From: Atopsyche davidsoni
Taxonomy: Eukaryota > Arthropoda > Insecta > Trichoptera > Hydrobiosidae
DNA length: 64,000 bases
Assembly (NCBI GenBank): GCA_022113835.1
Contig: JAILWY010000010.1
Location: 4,117,501-4,181,500, forward strand
Reading direction: 5' to 3'
A program made the position numbers and the translations under genes. Below, one piece after another: positions 43,921 through 57,300 of the stretch. Each line of letters begins with the position of its first letter. Position 1 is the stretch's first letter. The notes below the pieces were generated by a model. It had not been told where the DNA came from, did not search any database, and saw only the letters and a list, made by a program, of their open reading frames with translations.

Positions 43921-45119
43921 ACTATTTTTGAGGCTAGATATTTACTCAAACGCTTTGGTAGTGAGCGCTTTCGCCGTTCAAAAGCTCAATCAGTTTTATA
44001 AAATAAAAAGTTTTTCGTGGGTATTAATTAAATATCACAAGTGTCCATTTACATAATATTCCGGTGATATTGCAGAGCTCATATGCTGACTGCGCATTAA
44101 ATATATTAAAACTTATTTTGATTTTTATACTTTGAAGAACAATTTTTGTACGAAAACAAAAAAAAATATGTGTGAAAAAACAGATAGGTTGGGATATTTT
44201 ATGCTTGTGCTTTATTTTTGAAAAAAATAAATAACATACTAATATTTTATGGCCAATGTATATTTTTTGATTCAGATTATAGTATTAAATGTCTCTTTAA
44301 TATTTTAGAATATTTATTTATAAATGAAATGCAAGACTGCACAACCCTCCTCAATATCCAGACGAATGATTGATCAAAAGCTTTCGACAGTATTTTACAC
44401 AATCTATTATTGTATAAAAACTTAGACATAGTAATAATTTTAATATATTGTCTTTATCAAATTGTACAGTTTCTCTCTGTAATAAATAATTCTCAAATTG
44501 TTATTCGGTTGACGGTTTATTTCCTGGGCCATGGTCCCAAAGTTGGCTACTAACTGATGTAACATTATTTATATCTTAATGCTCAGGGCGAGTAATCGAG
44601 CCTGTTTACCTTTTACATTTGTGTGCTGCGCTGTTTTATTTGTCCGACTGGAATAATTATAAACATTTTTTATTGATTAAAAAAATATGTCGGAGCTCGG
44701 ACCTTCGGGCGTACTAAATCTCACAAAATAACAAGCAGGCCGGAATACTCCAGCCCCCGACAAGGAAAGTGACGATCGCGGGCACGGCGATGCCTTTCAC
44801 AAACGTGAACAGAGAAAAATCTAAATAACTTGAGAAACTGTACTTTAATCGAGCATTTGTTTGATAATTCTCATTAAATAATAAAAAAACGCACACTGAA
44901 TGAGTTGGTTACAAAAATAAGCTCGGCTTCTGAAAGAACGAAAGCTCAGGTATTTACGCATGACGGAATTTCGTAATGCTCGTGTACATGTCAGTATACG
45001 TTTTTTATACGAAACCACGTAAACTTATCGACAATCAGTGTCTCAGTTATTATTTTCGTAGAATCTAGAAGGTTTACTGCAAATATGAAATAACTTGCTA
45101 TATTTATATATTATATTTA
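43921..45119. other. Intergenic, no gene seen
   Basis: AT-rich DNA with poly(A/T) runs and no ORF with domain support. Nothing is recognisable. Confidence 0.5.
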
Positions 45120-45420
45120 ATCGTTTATTTGGAGTCCATTCCGGCTGAGAATGCAGACGTTTGGGAAGGTACCCTTGTTTTTCCATAGGTTACATAATGT
45201 GCGATAATTCATGCATATCTCTTGGATCATAAAGTGGAATAGTCTGGTCGGGAAGGTTAAAGGGAATAGATTGAGTTTGGGGTTGGAGGCGCCGGCGCAG
45301 AGGTGGGCCTACAGAGAGACCCGCATCCTGCGACTAATTGCCTGTAAATAACGGTGAGCGTCGGCCCCACGAGGAAATGGCACTGCTCGTGAGGGCACCA
45401 CGCGCCGCCCCTTTTACGAA
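45120..45420. promoter_or_regulatory. GC-richer island, candidate enhancer
   Basis: A compositionally distinct block with TTCATGCATATC and TTGCCTGTAAATAACGG words (octamer-like and forkhead-like TGTAAATA). Candidate regulatory element, inferred. Confidence 0.25.
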
Positions 45421-46234
45421 TAAAAAAAAATTCTGACTAAGCACATATATTTACACAAAAAAAACAGACCAATTTTGTAGCAGTAAATTTTATCAAGAGC
45501 TACAAAGTTTGAGATAAATTATAAAAAGTATTTTTTAGAGTGATTTATTTTATTCACGTGTTAAACTAAAATATATTTATATCGGATTTTATCTAAAAAA
45601 AAATAAATAAAAAATGGTTTTCGCATACTTTTATTGTAACAAATCGACTTGATATATCTTTCCACATAAGATCCTTAAAATTGAATATTTTATTTAGACG
45701 TTTAAAATCATTTTCAGTATGTGATGAAGAATATCATTTTTCTTGGGATATAGCATGGTGACCCTAACTGTTCCAAAGGGACCGCGTCTGTAAATAAAAA
45801 AAAAACACATAACCGTATCGAGGGATTTTATTTGACTAGCCGTTTTGTTCCTCCATAATGGGGCTTTACAATTTCACGACATAACTGATAATTTTGAGTA
45901 GATGAGAAATCTATTCTTGAAAGTAGTTAATAATAAATATAAAACTAAACAAACAAGCAAATTTATACATAAAAAATCTTAAAATAATTTATCAAATTAC
46001 AGCTGAATTTTTTTCAGTTTATTTTTTAATAAAAGCATAGTGAAGTAATAATATTTTTATTATTAAGTTAACCCAAATTGCAGAAATTTTAAACAAATCG
46101 TGCACATTCGTATTCTTTGCGAGTCAGCAATATTGGTTTCTTTGGCGAGGGATGATTTGCACACAGCTGAAAATGTAGGCTTCTAGAAATATCAGGAGGG
46201 TAGAAGAAAGGTTTTATTTAAATTGTGTTAGTGA

Positions 46235-46310
46235 TATATTTCCCGGCCCCGGTGGTGATTGGCTTGCACGTGCTCTGCGTTGCACGTGACGGGCATTCAA
46301 TCAAGTAAAA
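46235..46310. promoter_or_regulatory. Paired E-box island
   Basis: Two perfect CACGTG E-boxes (46267-46272 and 46283-46288), 16 bp apart centre to centre, lie in the repeated context TTGCACGTG within a short GC-rich patch. CACGTG binds bHLH/bHLH-PAS or Myc/Max-type factors. No gene start is visible nearby. Confidence 0.35.
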
Positions 46311-47431
46311 TTGAATTTATTACAAACTTTACTTACCGAAAAACGAACGAACCAGATGAGCATTTGATACAGATAGATACAATTATTTTATTTTTAAATA
46401 TACACGCATATAAATACTTGATTTTAAAAATAGGTTTTATTATATTTGCACATTATTCACTTGTAAGTATGAATCACATTTTTACATCAGAAATATAAGT
46501 GATTATTTATGATTAAGTGTTAAAATGTATAAAACGAATGCAAGGACTAAATTGCAATTATCAAAATCACCTAAATAATAATACTGTAACTCGCAGATTT
46601 TCGTAGTAAAGTTACATGCGTTTTTCTCTATAATTAGAAGTATTTATTATTGATTCCTTATGATAAGTGTTAAAGAATGTAATTTTTCTGTACTTAAGAA
46701 AATTCTCACATTGAGTCTCAGGGAGGATTTTTTCAATGAAACATCAATAAGTGATTTATTATATTGTATTTGAATTTACTTGTTTTCTCTACTGCGGATA
46801 CAATAATTAGAGCTCCTTAAATGTTGGGCGCGTTTTATTTCTTGTCAAGCCTCAAATGAGAATCGAAATTAATCTCGTATATTTATGCTACTGGCTAGTT
46901 TGAATATATCAATACCCCAAAGGCTGTAAACAAGACACCTAAATAAATAAAGTCCCACACACGCAACCTTCGGGCACAGACAAGTTTTTTTTTTAATATG
47001 TGTAATAATTATTACAATAATATTTACATACAATAAATCCACGTACATTTCGGATTTTAACCGCAGCACTTACTATTTATTAATTATTACAACGGTAAAA
47101 ATATTAGAAGAGCGCTATGATTCCTTTAAAAATAATGCTTATGATATAAAAACCTACTTATTATTTTTAATTGACGGTTTGTGATTTGGTTGCTTTTGAT
47201 GATGAATGTTAATAAAATAACTTTTAGATCTTACACACATAATGATTTCGTTGCCTACAAAAGCGTATATTTCGGTAAAGACAAGTTTTAATGTTATTAC
47301 TTCTAGAGCGCACTTTTGTTGTGTGTTTTTAAGTTTTACGCAAAAGAGAACACTATTAAGTAAGTTTAGTAGGGTGCTCTGATACTGTTGCACTACTGTG
47401 TATTTGAAGTACAAGCAATGATCTAGTTATA

Positions 47432-47824
47432 CAGTAATACCCCGCTTTACGCGACCCCGTTATGCGCGGTTTCACAATAACGCGAATTTCAAATTCGCGC
47501 GAAAATGCCTCGCATTACGCGAATTTCTTATTTAAAGAATTTGTATGAATGTAGTCATTGATTTCTCTTAACAATTAATAACAGCGTTGGGTGTTATGAA
47601 CGTATTTTACAAGAACGTAAAAGAAACGCTACCCAAAAGACAATACATGTATTTTTCAGTAAAAATTACATGTAATACTGCATAAAGTGTTCTTAGAATT
47701 AAAGTGATTGATCCAAATGATTCGTATTTTTTTGTACTAAGTTTTGACTATGTATGTATGTTTAATCGTAAACCCCGATATACGCGAATTTCACTTAACG
47801 CGATTTTTTCGAGGGGTATTACTG
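47432..47824. mobile_element. pogo/Tigger-like MITE, copy 1
   Basis: 393 bp with inverted termini CAGTAATACCCC and GGGGTATTACTG, a TA target duplication on both sides, and no ORF. Ends of the CAGTxATxCC type with TA duplication indicate the pogo/Tigger branch of Tc1-mariner. The interior is shared with 59245-59880. Confidence 0.85.
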
Positions 47825-48375
47825 TACTGCTTGCTAACAGGTACATATCAATAACATTAAAAAAAAAAAAAATTTAGTAATTCAACAATATTTTGTAAGA
47901 TTCTTGTATATTAAATTGAGTCACTTCTGTATGCGTGAGCCATTTTAAATTTAACTAGTTGACTGTGTTTGACTAATATTTGTGTCGATCCAAAACCTTA
48001 CTGGAGTGGGGTTGACATGTGAGTTGTTAATTATTTTTTTTAAATAAAAATGTAGTGCTTTCTCATTTTATTTTACATTTTTGAAAAAAAATTATCCTGC
48101 ATTTAAAGTGCATCCTTATCAGTGTTTTTTTTATTACCTATTTACCCTTTGCACTCGAGGATTTTTGAATTTGATAGTGGATTCATCCACACAAATTAAA
48201 TAGTTATCACCGCACATCGAATTTCCGCACCAAACAAAGTGGCGAGCGAGCGTCACCTCTCGAGTGCAAATGGTTAATTTGAAGATGGCATTTCAAGATG
48301 ATTGCTGTTAAAGTATACTACACCGAAATATGGTTTTTCTGTGTATTTTGGGTATTCGAAGTGCATGTAATGATC
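47825..48375. other. Short spacer between two MITEs
   Basis: AT-rich, with no gene or regulatory signal that I can support. Confidence 0.5.
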
Positions 48376-48383
48376 TATTAAAC

Positions 48384-48865
48384 CACTGGTTCCCAAAGTG
48401 GTCAATATCCAAAATCCCTTGCAGGGCAAAATCGACCCCCAAGGGGTCGATGATAGCGAAAAATTAAATTGGGGGTTCACGAACTGTAATTGGGGGTCTA
48501 CAAGAGTGGATCCCATTGAAACAGGTCATCACCAAAATTAAGGCATTCCGTAAATGCCATAATGCACCCAACACAGATTGAACCTATGTACTTACATAAT
48601 AATGCTGTTAATCCTGCATGATGGACTATCGCAAGAAGGTTTTTGATAGCTTTTCCATCTTCATACCACATGGAGAATGGTTTCAGTGCAGTTGTCAACC
48701 TTCTTACAAAAAAATAATAGTTATTCAATGTTTCCATACCGACATAAAATATGGCGCACCCTGTATATCAGATGTCAAAAATATGTTTGAAGATGATGAA
48801 TTTGCAAAAATTCAATACTACCGGAACTACGGGATCGACGGGACAAAATAGTTTGGGAACCTACG
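48384..48865. mobile_element. hAT MITE with intact 8-bp target duplication
   Basis: 482 bp flanked by TATTAAAC (48376-48383 and 48866-48873). Inverted termini are CACTGGTTCCCAAAGTGG on the left and, reverse-complemented, CGTAGGTTCCCAAACTATT on the right. The 8-bp duplication and the TTCCCAAA core are hAT hallmarks. Overlapping 77-80-codon ORFs run through it on both strands; none looks like a transposase. Confidence 0.85.
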
Positions 48866-48984
48866 TATTAAACTGTTCAGTTAAACAAGAAATTTGATAT
48901 GTACAAAAACTGACAATTACACCCATGATATTACAACGATTTTGGCCAATACTGTCAAGAGGAGTGCGGGGCTGAATAGTCGGA

Positions 48985-49205
48985 ATTCCAGCGCATGACC
49001 GAGACGAGAGAAGACGGGCGATCAGCATTGCCCGCGAGTGGAGAGGTCCCCGTCCACAGTGACTCGGGGTCAATTAATCATGCGGCCGGGTCCTCGGTGG
49101 CCCAACAATCGTGTTATTTATTTCGGGCCCACAAAGGTCCGAGCCGCCCGGCCGCGCATACCGCCGCCCCTCGCCGCGGCCGCTGCTGTCATATTTGATT
49201 TATGT
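48985..49205. promoter_or_regulatory. GC-rich island, candidate enhancer
   Basis: A GC-rich block including GGTCAATTAATCATGCGGCC (a homeodomain-type AATTAATCA core). ORFs in it are composition-driven. Candidate Awh-region enhancer. Confidence 0.3.
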
Positions 49206-49339
49206 GATCCGATGAATTTTTCTCTAGAAGTTTTTAGATGCCTGGCGATTTTTTTCCGAGAAGGTTTTTGGCGAAAGCTTCACGCGGAACATGTACACCG
49301 CCTTTTGAGTACATTTCGTCTGTTAATTTCTTAGCGGTA

Positions 49340-50630
49340 TCCGCGACAGGCCGCTTCGATTTGTAATACATTATTTTTATAACAAATATGACCGGTAAGA
49401 AGACGGAGTGATTGTTAAACGTTTTTTTTCGGTGAGCGCTCGCGTCTTTTAAGGGCTTCGTGCGACTTAATTATTAGATATTTATGGTTTTTTATATGCA
49501 TGCCTAGAGAGCCCTCGATAAGCAAAAGCGTTCACTTCACAACACATTTGGTAATCTTCTAGTAATTTGGTTATTCGTGTTTGATGTAAATATTTATGAA
49601 TATTTTTTAAATTGAAAAGCTATATTATGTCGAAAGTAAATGTGTGGGTACACCGTTTATTTTCGATTGAGAGGCTTCTGGTTCGATTTCCGTTTTAGTA
49701 AGTAAACTCCAAAGTGATGTAATTAGGCACAAACTTACTAACTTAACTGATGTTTAGTTGAAGACGTATTTGTAAATTGCATATGATGACACAAATTTTA
49801 ATTTATTCTTAAACATTTGATACCAAAATGTTCGCAATTGTAGTTACACAAATTGTGAAGTATTTCTTCCTTTGAGGCAAACACCGAGACTTTAGAATGC
49901 TCTGAAAAGTTAGTTTTTGTTTAGAAGCTCCGCTAAGGACCACGTAAGCTCAATCTATTTCCCTGTGACATCTAAATTGTTGGACAGGATTTAAAAATAT
50001 GCCTGGTTCGTGATCAGCCCCATGGAAGAGTGAATAAACACACTCGAGAGTTAGTTAGCCAACATCAGGGCTGAGTGGGCAATTTATAATTGGCCATTCA
50101 ACAAACATAAAGTTTAAAATATAAACAGGTACCACAGAGTCTAAAACTTGATACACATCCAAACATGAATATTATTTAAAAATAAATAAGATCCAGCAAA
50201 TATATTTTTTTACTTTTTGTAATTTCAAAAACAACAATTTAACTTTTTTGATTTATATATATAATGACTATTTGTTCATTTGACACACATTAGCACAAAA
50301 CAAATATATTTATTAATAAACAAATACAAAAATACGTGATGTTTAAAAAAAACAACAAAAACACGGTTATTTTATAATTTATGTTGACTCGCAATATTGC
50401 TGATCAGTTTTAATTAATTTAGGGGTAGTTGCTTGGTAGCTAAGTAAACAATTAAATCATTGTAATTTTAAAAAATAGTTAATATATATAGATATATATT
50501 TATTTAAAATTGTGGAAGGTATTTCTTTGAAATAAAAAAAATATATATTTGCTTGAATAAGTATAAATTGTAAAAGGTGACGATTTTCAATGGAATTTAA
50601 AAATCGTTATTGTATTTGATAATAGACAGG
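49340..50630. other. Intergenic, no gene seen
   Basis: AT-rich sequence without a supported ORF, repeat or RNA gene. Confidence 0.5.
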
Positions 50631-50639
50631 CGTGATATA

Positions 50640-50770
50640 CATTCGAGCTGCTTCCCTTTGATGCGGCCCACAGAAGAGAGCCGAGGCGCTCGTCAAAACA
50701 ACCTTTAATGCCTCGATGACGTCATCCATCTTAGAACTCAGACACCGTTCTGTGAAGATCACAATAGAAA
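50640..50770. promoter_or_regulatory. Candidate enhancer with perfect CRE and TCF-like site
   Basis: Contains a perfect palindromic cAMP-response element ATGACGTCAT (50716-50725) and a TCF/LEF-like CCTTTGATG (50655-50663) inside a short GC-rich island. Both are established binding words for bZIP (CREB/ATF) and TCF factors; use here is inference. Confidence 0.4.
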
Positions 50771-50829
50771 TCGCTCAGATACCGATAGACTCCCAAATGT
50801 GCATTCATAACACCCGAGGGACTCGGTAC

Positions 50830-53800
50830 TTGTGTAAACAAATATCATCTGTATTATATATTGCACCATTTTAAAATTGTGGGTAACTTTTTGGAGAGAC
50901 TTTTCCCTATTGTTGTTTGCAAGAATACATTGATTTTGGTAACGTTCTGTAAATATCTTTGATAGATAAAAAATGTAAATTGACGGAAACACGGGATTTT
51001 TTTTTCAACTAAGAAACAAATAATACGATTTAATGGTGTATTAAACATAATTGCTAATGATGAAGCTAAACACAGAAGGTTGGGAAAATCTAATGTAATT
51101 TTTTTGATATAAATAATTATTAAATATATTTTTATAACAGAAAAGGTTCACAATGACTGACTGTTGAAAAAAGTGTGAATATAATTGTAATAAATCTGAA
51201 ACGGTTATGAACTCTCGGTTAGGGCTCGTCATCCATCACGGAAAAGGTTCCAGCTATTTTTTTATTCACGTTGAATATTAAAGTATCGTGTACTAAGCTA
51301 AATTGAGTGCTTGTAAAACGAATGTTAGCCAGACGGAATTGATAAGACAACGATAAAAGCGTAATGATTTCTATGAACATTAAACTTATAAAATATACTT
51401 GGATAATTACGTTAATTAAAAACACATACTTTTACTCAAAACTCTACTAGCATCCCTTATATTTTCATTTCAAGAAACCACTCGGTCATTGTGTTGACAA
51501 TAGAAAGGTTGTATTGTGATATTATTCTACTTTTGTATTTCTCAACTTCAGGGTTGAAATTTGAAATACTTAAAATATATGCCAAAACTATAATAACAGC
51601 ACGCAATGTATTATACATTAGTGACTAGTTAAACTGTCTTACTTTATTTTAAAAAAATGCATGTACTGTGTAGTATGGTGTAAATTGATTTGAAAGGACA
51701 GTGACAAGAGTCCAGAGAGTGAAGAGAAACCCAAATAAAATTTTTATTATACATATTATAATACGTCTTGCTTATATATTTTAACATGACTAATGACTCT
51801 ATTTTAGTTTTAATTGTGTTGCACAAATAGTGAATATAACAAAATAAAATTTAAAAAAAAAAACACACACACACAAATATCTGATGCAGTTCCTGGTGTA
51901 TGTTAATAAACGGAAATAAAAAAGTTTAAAATACTATGAGTCACAGCCGTAGAGGCAGTCGAGCCTTTGACAATAATCGAGCAGCCGTAATCTTATTAGT
52001 GGACAAACCCCCCACACAAAGCGGCGAAGTTCATAATAAAGCTCCCTCAAGTGAACAGTGTCCCCAGGACAATACAAATACCCCACCGCACACTCTGTAC
52101 GGACAATGTAAAGCTGGCCAGGACGCGAAACTCAGGATCTGTTTGTTTTTTTTTGTTGTAAAGCTGTTGCATCTTGAATACATTTTAATTCAAAATTTAA
52201 TATATTTTGCAAAAAAAAAAAAAAAATTTATACAAAATCCACAAAATTTGTAACCTATGAAATGAAAACGGTTTTCGATAGTGAAACCTTTGTTGTAAAA
52301 ACAATTTTTTAAATTTATTTTTTATCAATATAAAAAAATAGCTAGTCACTACTGTAAAAATCTTTAGTCAATTTAGTCTGATTTTCAGTCGAGGGTTGGT
52401 TTTTGTTGAATCTTCGTGCGCGTAAATTTTTGAGGGAATAATATGTACAATGTGTAGAAAATAAAAACCAGGGTATATTATTTATTTTATTTATTATTTG
52501 AATTGATAATTTACAGTTTACATAGTTATGTTTATGTAATAATATGAACAGTGCGATTCAAGAATACAACACGGATTGTTGATGTTTACAACAAGGGATT
52601 GCGTTAAAAGTTAACAAAAATATAAATACCGACAGAAACATGAAAGTTTTTTAAAAACTGTTTTTTTAAGATCAAATTATAATTTTTATATTAGATACTA
52701 CTTTGTTGGGTTCTTCAATTTTTTCACAAATAAATAGTTAAAAATAACATGGAATATTTTAGTTTATATACAGAGTGATATAACAATTAATTATGAAGTA
52801 TGAATAGTATTTAGTACATTTATATCATCGGGTGTCCTACAATGACAAATTCAAACATAGTAATCTTAAATATATTATGATTATGTAAGGTAAGCTTAGA
52901 CATTTTGACATCTAATTAAAAATAATTAAGATAATATTTAAATACGTTTTTAACAAAATTAGTACGGGAAATATGGTTTTCTGTCTTGAAACGGCAGTAA
53001 ACGATGGAATTGCTGACAGATAGAAATCCAAGCTTATATGTACATTTTTTTAAACAGTGTACGATTGCCGCTTGACTCACTATTGACTTATACAATTCTT
53101 AAAAGCTGAATATGTTGAACATAAAAACTATATGCAAATTTCAACGTAATTGGGAAACTTTGGGAAGCAATTGGTGTCTTGGGTGTTATTATTTTGATCT
53201 TATGTTAATGTATCGGCAACTTTCGAATTTTTTTACTACGAAAAATCGATTAAAAATACCAACGGACTAATCAAATCTTAGGGAATACCGATCAGTCAAT
53301 TTTGATTTAGTACGTACCCAGAAAAAAACAAGAAAGCTTGCATATTTTTAAACCAGATTTGTTTAAAAGTATAAATCAACACAAATGAAAAATATTTTGC
53401 TTTCCAATTCTTTTTTTCAAATTGTTAAATTTGTATTATTTATCTGAACAGTCTACCGGAGTCTATAAAGCGAAATACATTATAGTACAATTTCTTAAGT
53501 ATTTTTTTGTATATTTATGCAAAATAAAGACTGTAATCGCCTTCATTTTTCTATAGTAAAAGCCGTTTTAGCAAGTACGATAATTTTTTATATTAGATGA
53601 CAGGCAGTGTGAAGAAAATACAGTTAAAAGATTGTTTTAAAATAACGAAAAATTGACTCAAGTACCTTACAATTGGATGGAATAACACATGTCAGAAGAT
53701 TGCACGTTCGCCATTATTTTTTTGTAATATGGTACAAAAATTGTATGAATTGTAAAATCACAAAAATATACAAGAATTATATCTATTGTTCTTATATCTT

Positions 53801-54310
53801 TAAAACATTTAGAGATATTTTAAGTTGATTATTTCATAAATACGATAATAAGTTAAATATAAAATATTTAAATACACTACTCTAAATAACAATAAAATAA
53901 TAGATATATATATAGTCTAAACATTTGATATAGAAATTTTACAAATGAATAACGAAGTTTTTAATTTATAAGGTTTTTTTTATGTACAAATAAGACGCAA
54001 TTTTTTTCAAATACATACCCACAATTTCAAAGTCTTATATTGTCGGATATCAAAAAAAAAAAAAATATGTACAAGAACAAATATAGCAGGTATTTACAAC
54101 AAAATAAACGATTTCTTGATTGCGATGAATCTGAATTTAAAGCCCAATATCTGCGTGTAATTAAATTAAAAGTTTTGGATTAAATTAATATAACAATAAA
54201 AACACGATCACTTATTTTACTTATGGAAAGTTTGAGTAGCTTTTGCCACGTTTAGAGAAGAGAAGTCTTAATTATTTTTGGCCTCCCAGTTGCTCTTTCT
54301 TTGAAAAACT
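50830..54310. other. Intergenic plus probable Awh 3' UTR
   Basis: AT-rich throughout, apart from a GC-richer patch at 51936-52140 that may be a regulatory island. The right part, next to the Awh stop codon at 54311, presumably includes the Awh 3' UTR on the minus strand; I cannot place the poly(A) site. No coding sequence recognised. Confidence 0.45.
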
Positions 54311-54372
54311 CTACACTTCGCTCTGCATACAGTGTATGGTGGAGTCTTCAGATAGTTCGTCCATCGATGAAT
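54311..54372 (-). CDS. Awh: Awh last coding exon
   Basis: TTCGCAG acceptor at 54373, phase 1 entry, encoding (D)[19 protein letters not shown] and TAG. The conserved end is the strongest evidence that the tail exons belong to Awh. Confidence 0.9.
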
Positions 54373-57300
54373 CTGCGAATTAAAAAAGCTATTAATATCA
54401 AATAGAGATAACTTATCTGTCAATACAAGCTTTAAATTTTTTAGTAATAGTATCTACTGCGGTTTATTTAATTGCTTAAAGCCTGCTACACACGCAGCGA
54501 CTAAACTTAGTAATGTTGGTTGGCAGTTGTGTCGCAGCGAATTTAGCGGGTTTAAAGCCGGCTACGTCACAACAGGTAACAAGTCAATAGTTCCCTTTTG
54601 CGTTGTTCACCTAGACAAAACCATAAAACCCCCCTAAATAAAGGGACTTATTGCAAATCACGTATCACTGCGTGAGTAGAAAGGTTAAGTATTCTGCAAA
54701 AATACCGCTGAGTTCCAGAACTTACCAAGCGGAGCAAACTGTTGTTTGTTCTGGAACGAGTACGTCAGGTGTAAATTGATATGTCGCCCAAATCCCACAG
54801 GGTCACCGTCCCGCGATAACACTGCAACAACATTTATTCATAAAAATCAATTCACTCTGATGGAAAACAGAAGCTCATGGTTATGCCTTTTTATTGACAC
54901 CCGATTGATTATGTTCCTGCAATATCAGAAGACGAAGTTCCATTCGCATCGGCAATCCAAAACAACTACTGTCTGCTAGTTTACAAAAAGTATCTTTGGT
55001 ATGTATACAGCAACGCATTGCTACAGTTTTATCTACCAACGCGCCAGATATGAAAGTTTCATATGATATATTAGCCAACACAATCGCACATGCTTTTGAA
55101 CTTATCACTTATCAGAAAGGTTTTTGCAATGCTTTGAATGATAACTTAAAATTAGTAGTATTGAATTTTTTTAAATTCATCGGGTTTGTCATTAAGTTTG
55201 AACTGACTCTGCATGCTAATGCTAATCTAAATTGTAGGTGAAATCAATTTTGGCATTTTCAAACAGATGTGATCACAAACCACAAAAATATTTCAATCAA
55301 AATGAAGTCAAAACTATTGAATAAATGAAATAAACTACTTCAACAATAAGTCATGTACAAGATATCTTTTATTGTTGTAAATATTATAACTCAGGGTAAA
55401 ACTAAATAAAAATTCTACCACAAGAGATATATTTTATTATTTTAAATAAAATTAAGTTTTGTGATTTTTCAATAAGTTTAATTTAAATGGTGACCGGTTT
55501 CGCTCAACTTACACGCTGGCGAAACCGGTCACCAATAGAATTAAACATATGAAAAAACCTGTCAATGATATTGAATATATTTGATTGTTTTAGGGGAATT
55601 TTACAATACGCGCTAAGAATAGAGTAGGGGTTGGTACTGACTCGGTCCCTTGGCCTTGCCGGTGTGCTGGTGCTTCTTCTGCCGCGCCCTGGAGTTCTGG
55701 AACCAGACCTGGGTGACGCGCTTGCTGAGCCCCGTGACCTGGGCAATCCTCTCCAGGTCCTGGCCGTCAGGGTTGGAGTCCAGCTGGAAGTTGGCCTGCA
55801 GGACCTGCAGCTGCTCCTCCGTGAAGGTCGTTCTCACGCGCTTCGCCTTGTTCTTGTGGTAGCCCTCGGCGTCGCAGCCGTCTGAGGACCACATCTTCAT
55901 TACATTATTTACGCCGATCATTATCGTATAGTTTCAATTTTCTAAAAATATTTTTCAGATGCATATCTGGAAATGTATTCAGTACTTAAAAAAACAATTG
56001 GTGTAAAGCACCAACATATTTTTTTTATGTATAAATGTAAAAAAACTTTTTCATTAATTTTTTAAACATTAAAAATTGACATGCGTCATTTACTTTTTTT
56101 TTTTAAATAGTCCAAATAAATGTCACACATTGTAAGTCCCACAAGGGGATAGCCACATACCTTATCGTAAAGCACAGCCTTAGCAATTACAGTAAAACCT
56201 CGATATAACGGACCAATTGGGGGGAAGGGGTGTCCGTTAAGTCCGAAATTTTATAAAATTAGGCTTAAAATAAATTTTTTTGAAAATACACTGTATGTAT
56301 TTAGATATAAATAAAAAATTGTATATAATTGTCTTCGGACACTCGTCGTGCTGTTATATCGAATCAAGCCTTGCTTGCACTTTTTTTACATTTGACCGGA
56401 TTTTTTGTCCGTTATATCGAGGTTTTACTGTACTCTAAATTAACAAAAAAAAAAAAAAAAAACAAAGAATGTTGAAATATCAAACTCGAGTTCAATAAGT
56501 GCGGCAAGGAGATGACTCACCGTCAGAGCTGACGCTGCCGCCGTCCAGGGTCTCCAGGTAGTGCGGCTTGCAGAGCACGCGGTCCTCGTGCAGCGCGAAC
56601 TGCTCGCCGGTGCTCAGCTGGCGGCCGCACGCGTCGCACGCGAAGCACGCCAGGTGGTAGACCTGCGCGCGAGCCTTGCGCACCCAGTCGGAGGACGAGA
56701 TGCCGCGGCAGCACTTGGAGCACTTGGCCCCGAAGCTTCTGGACCCAAGCGCGCGAGCGTTAATTATTATAACCGATTCGATACATTCACAATGCAATCA
56801 CTCTATATGGCAAAGTATACACAGCAACAGCAATACGCAGCAACGGTATACCTGGGAAGACCCGCTGATACTTGTCTCTCAGGACGTCGGTTTGCAATCA
56901 GGATATAAACTCTGCACTTGGGTTTTTATGCAATGTTTGATAGAAACATTGGAAAATTTAATAAAAATATAGAATATATTATAGTGATTTTCCACATGCT
57001 CGTTTTTTTATTTGTGACCGGTTTTGCCAAAGGTTGGAAAGGAAAAGTCGCCAAAGGAAAGGAAAGTCACTTCGAGTATTTTAATAAAAAATATTAAAAT
57101 ACTAGAAATGTAGCCCGCCATAAAATGACGTATTCGATGAACGATGCAATAGTGTTTGAACATATGTTTGGCTGACAATTAGATGAGTATTTGATTTCAT
57201 TTTGTACACATATATTAATTTCGAAAGCAAAGCCATTCTAGGAAATATCACATTTCGTGTTACAAACACTATTCTTTATTAGATGCAGTCTTTTTTAATT

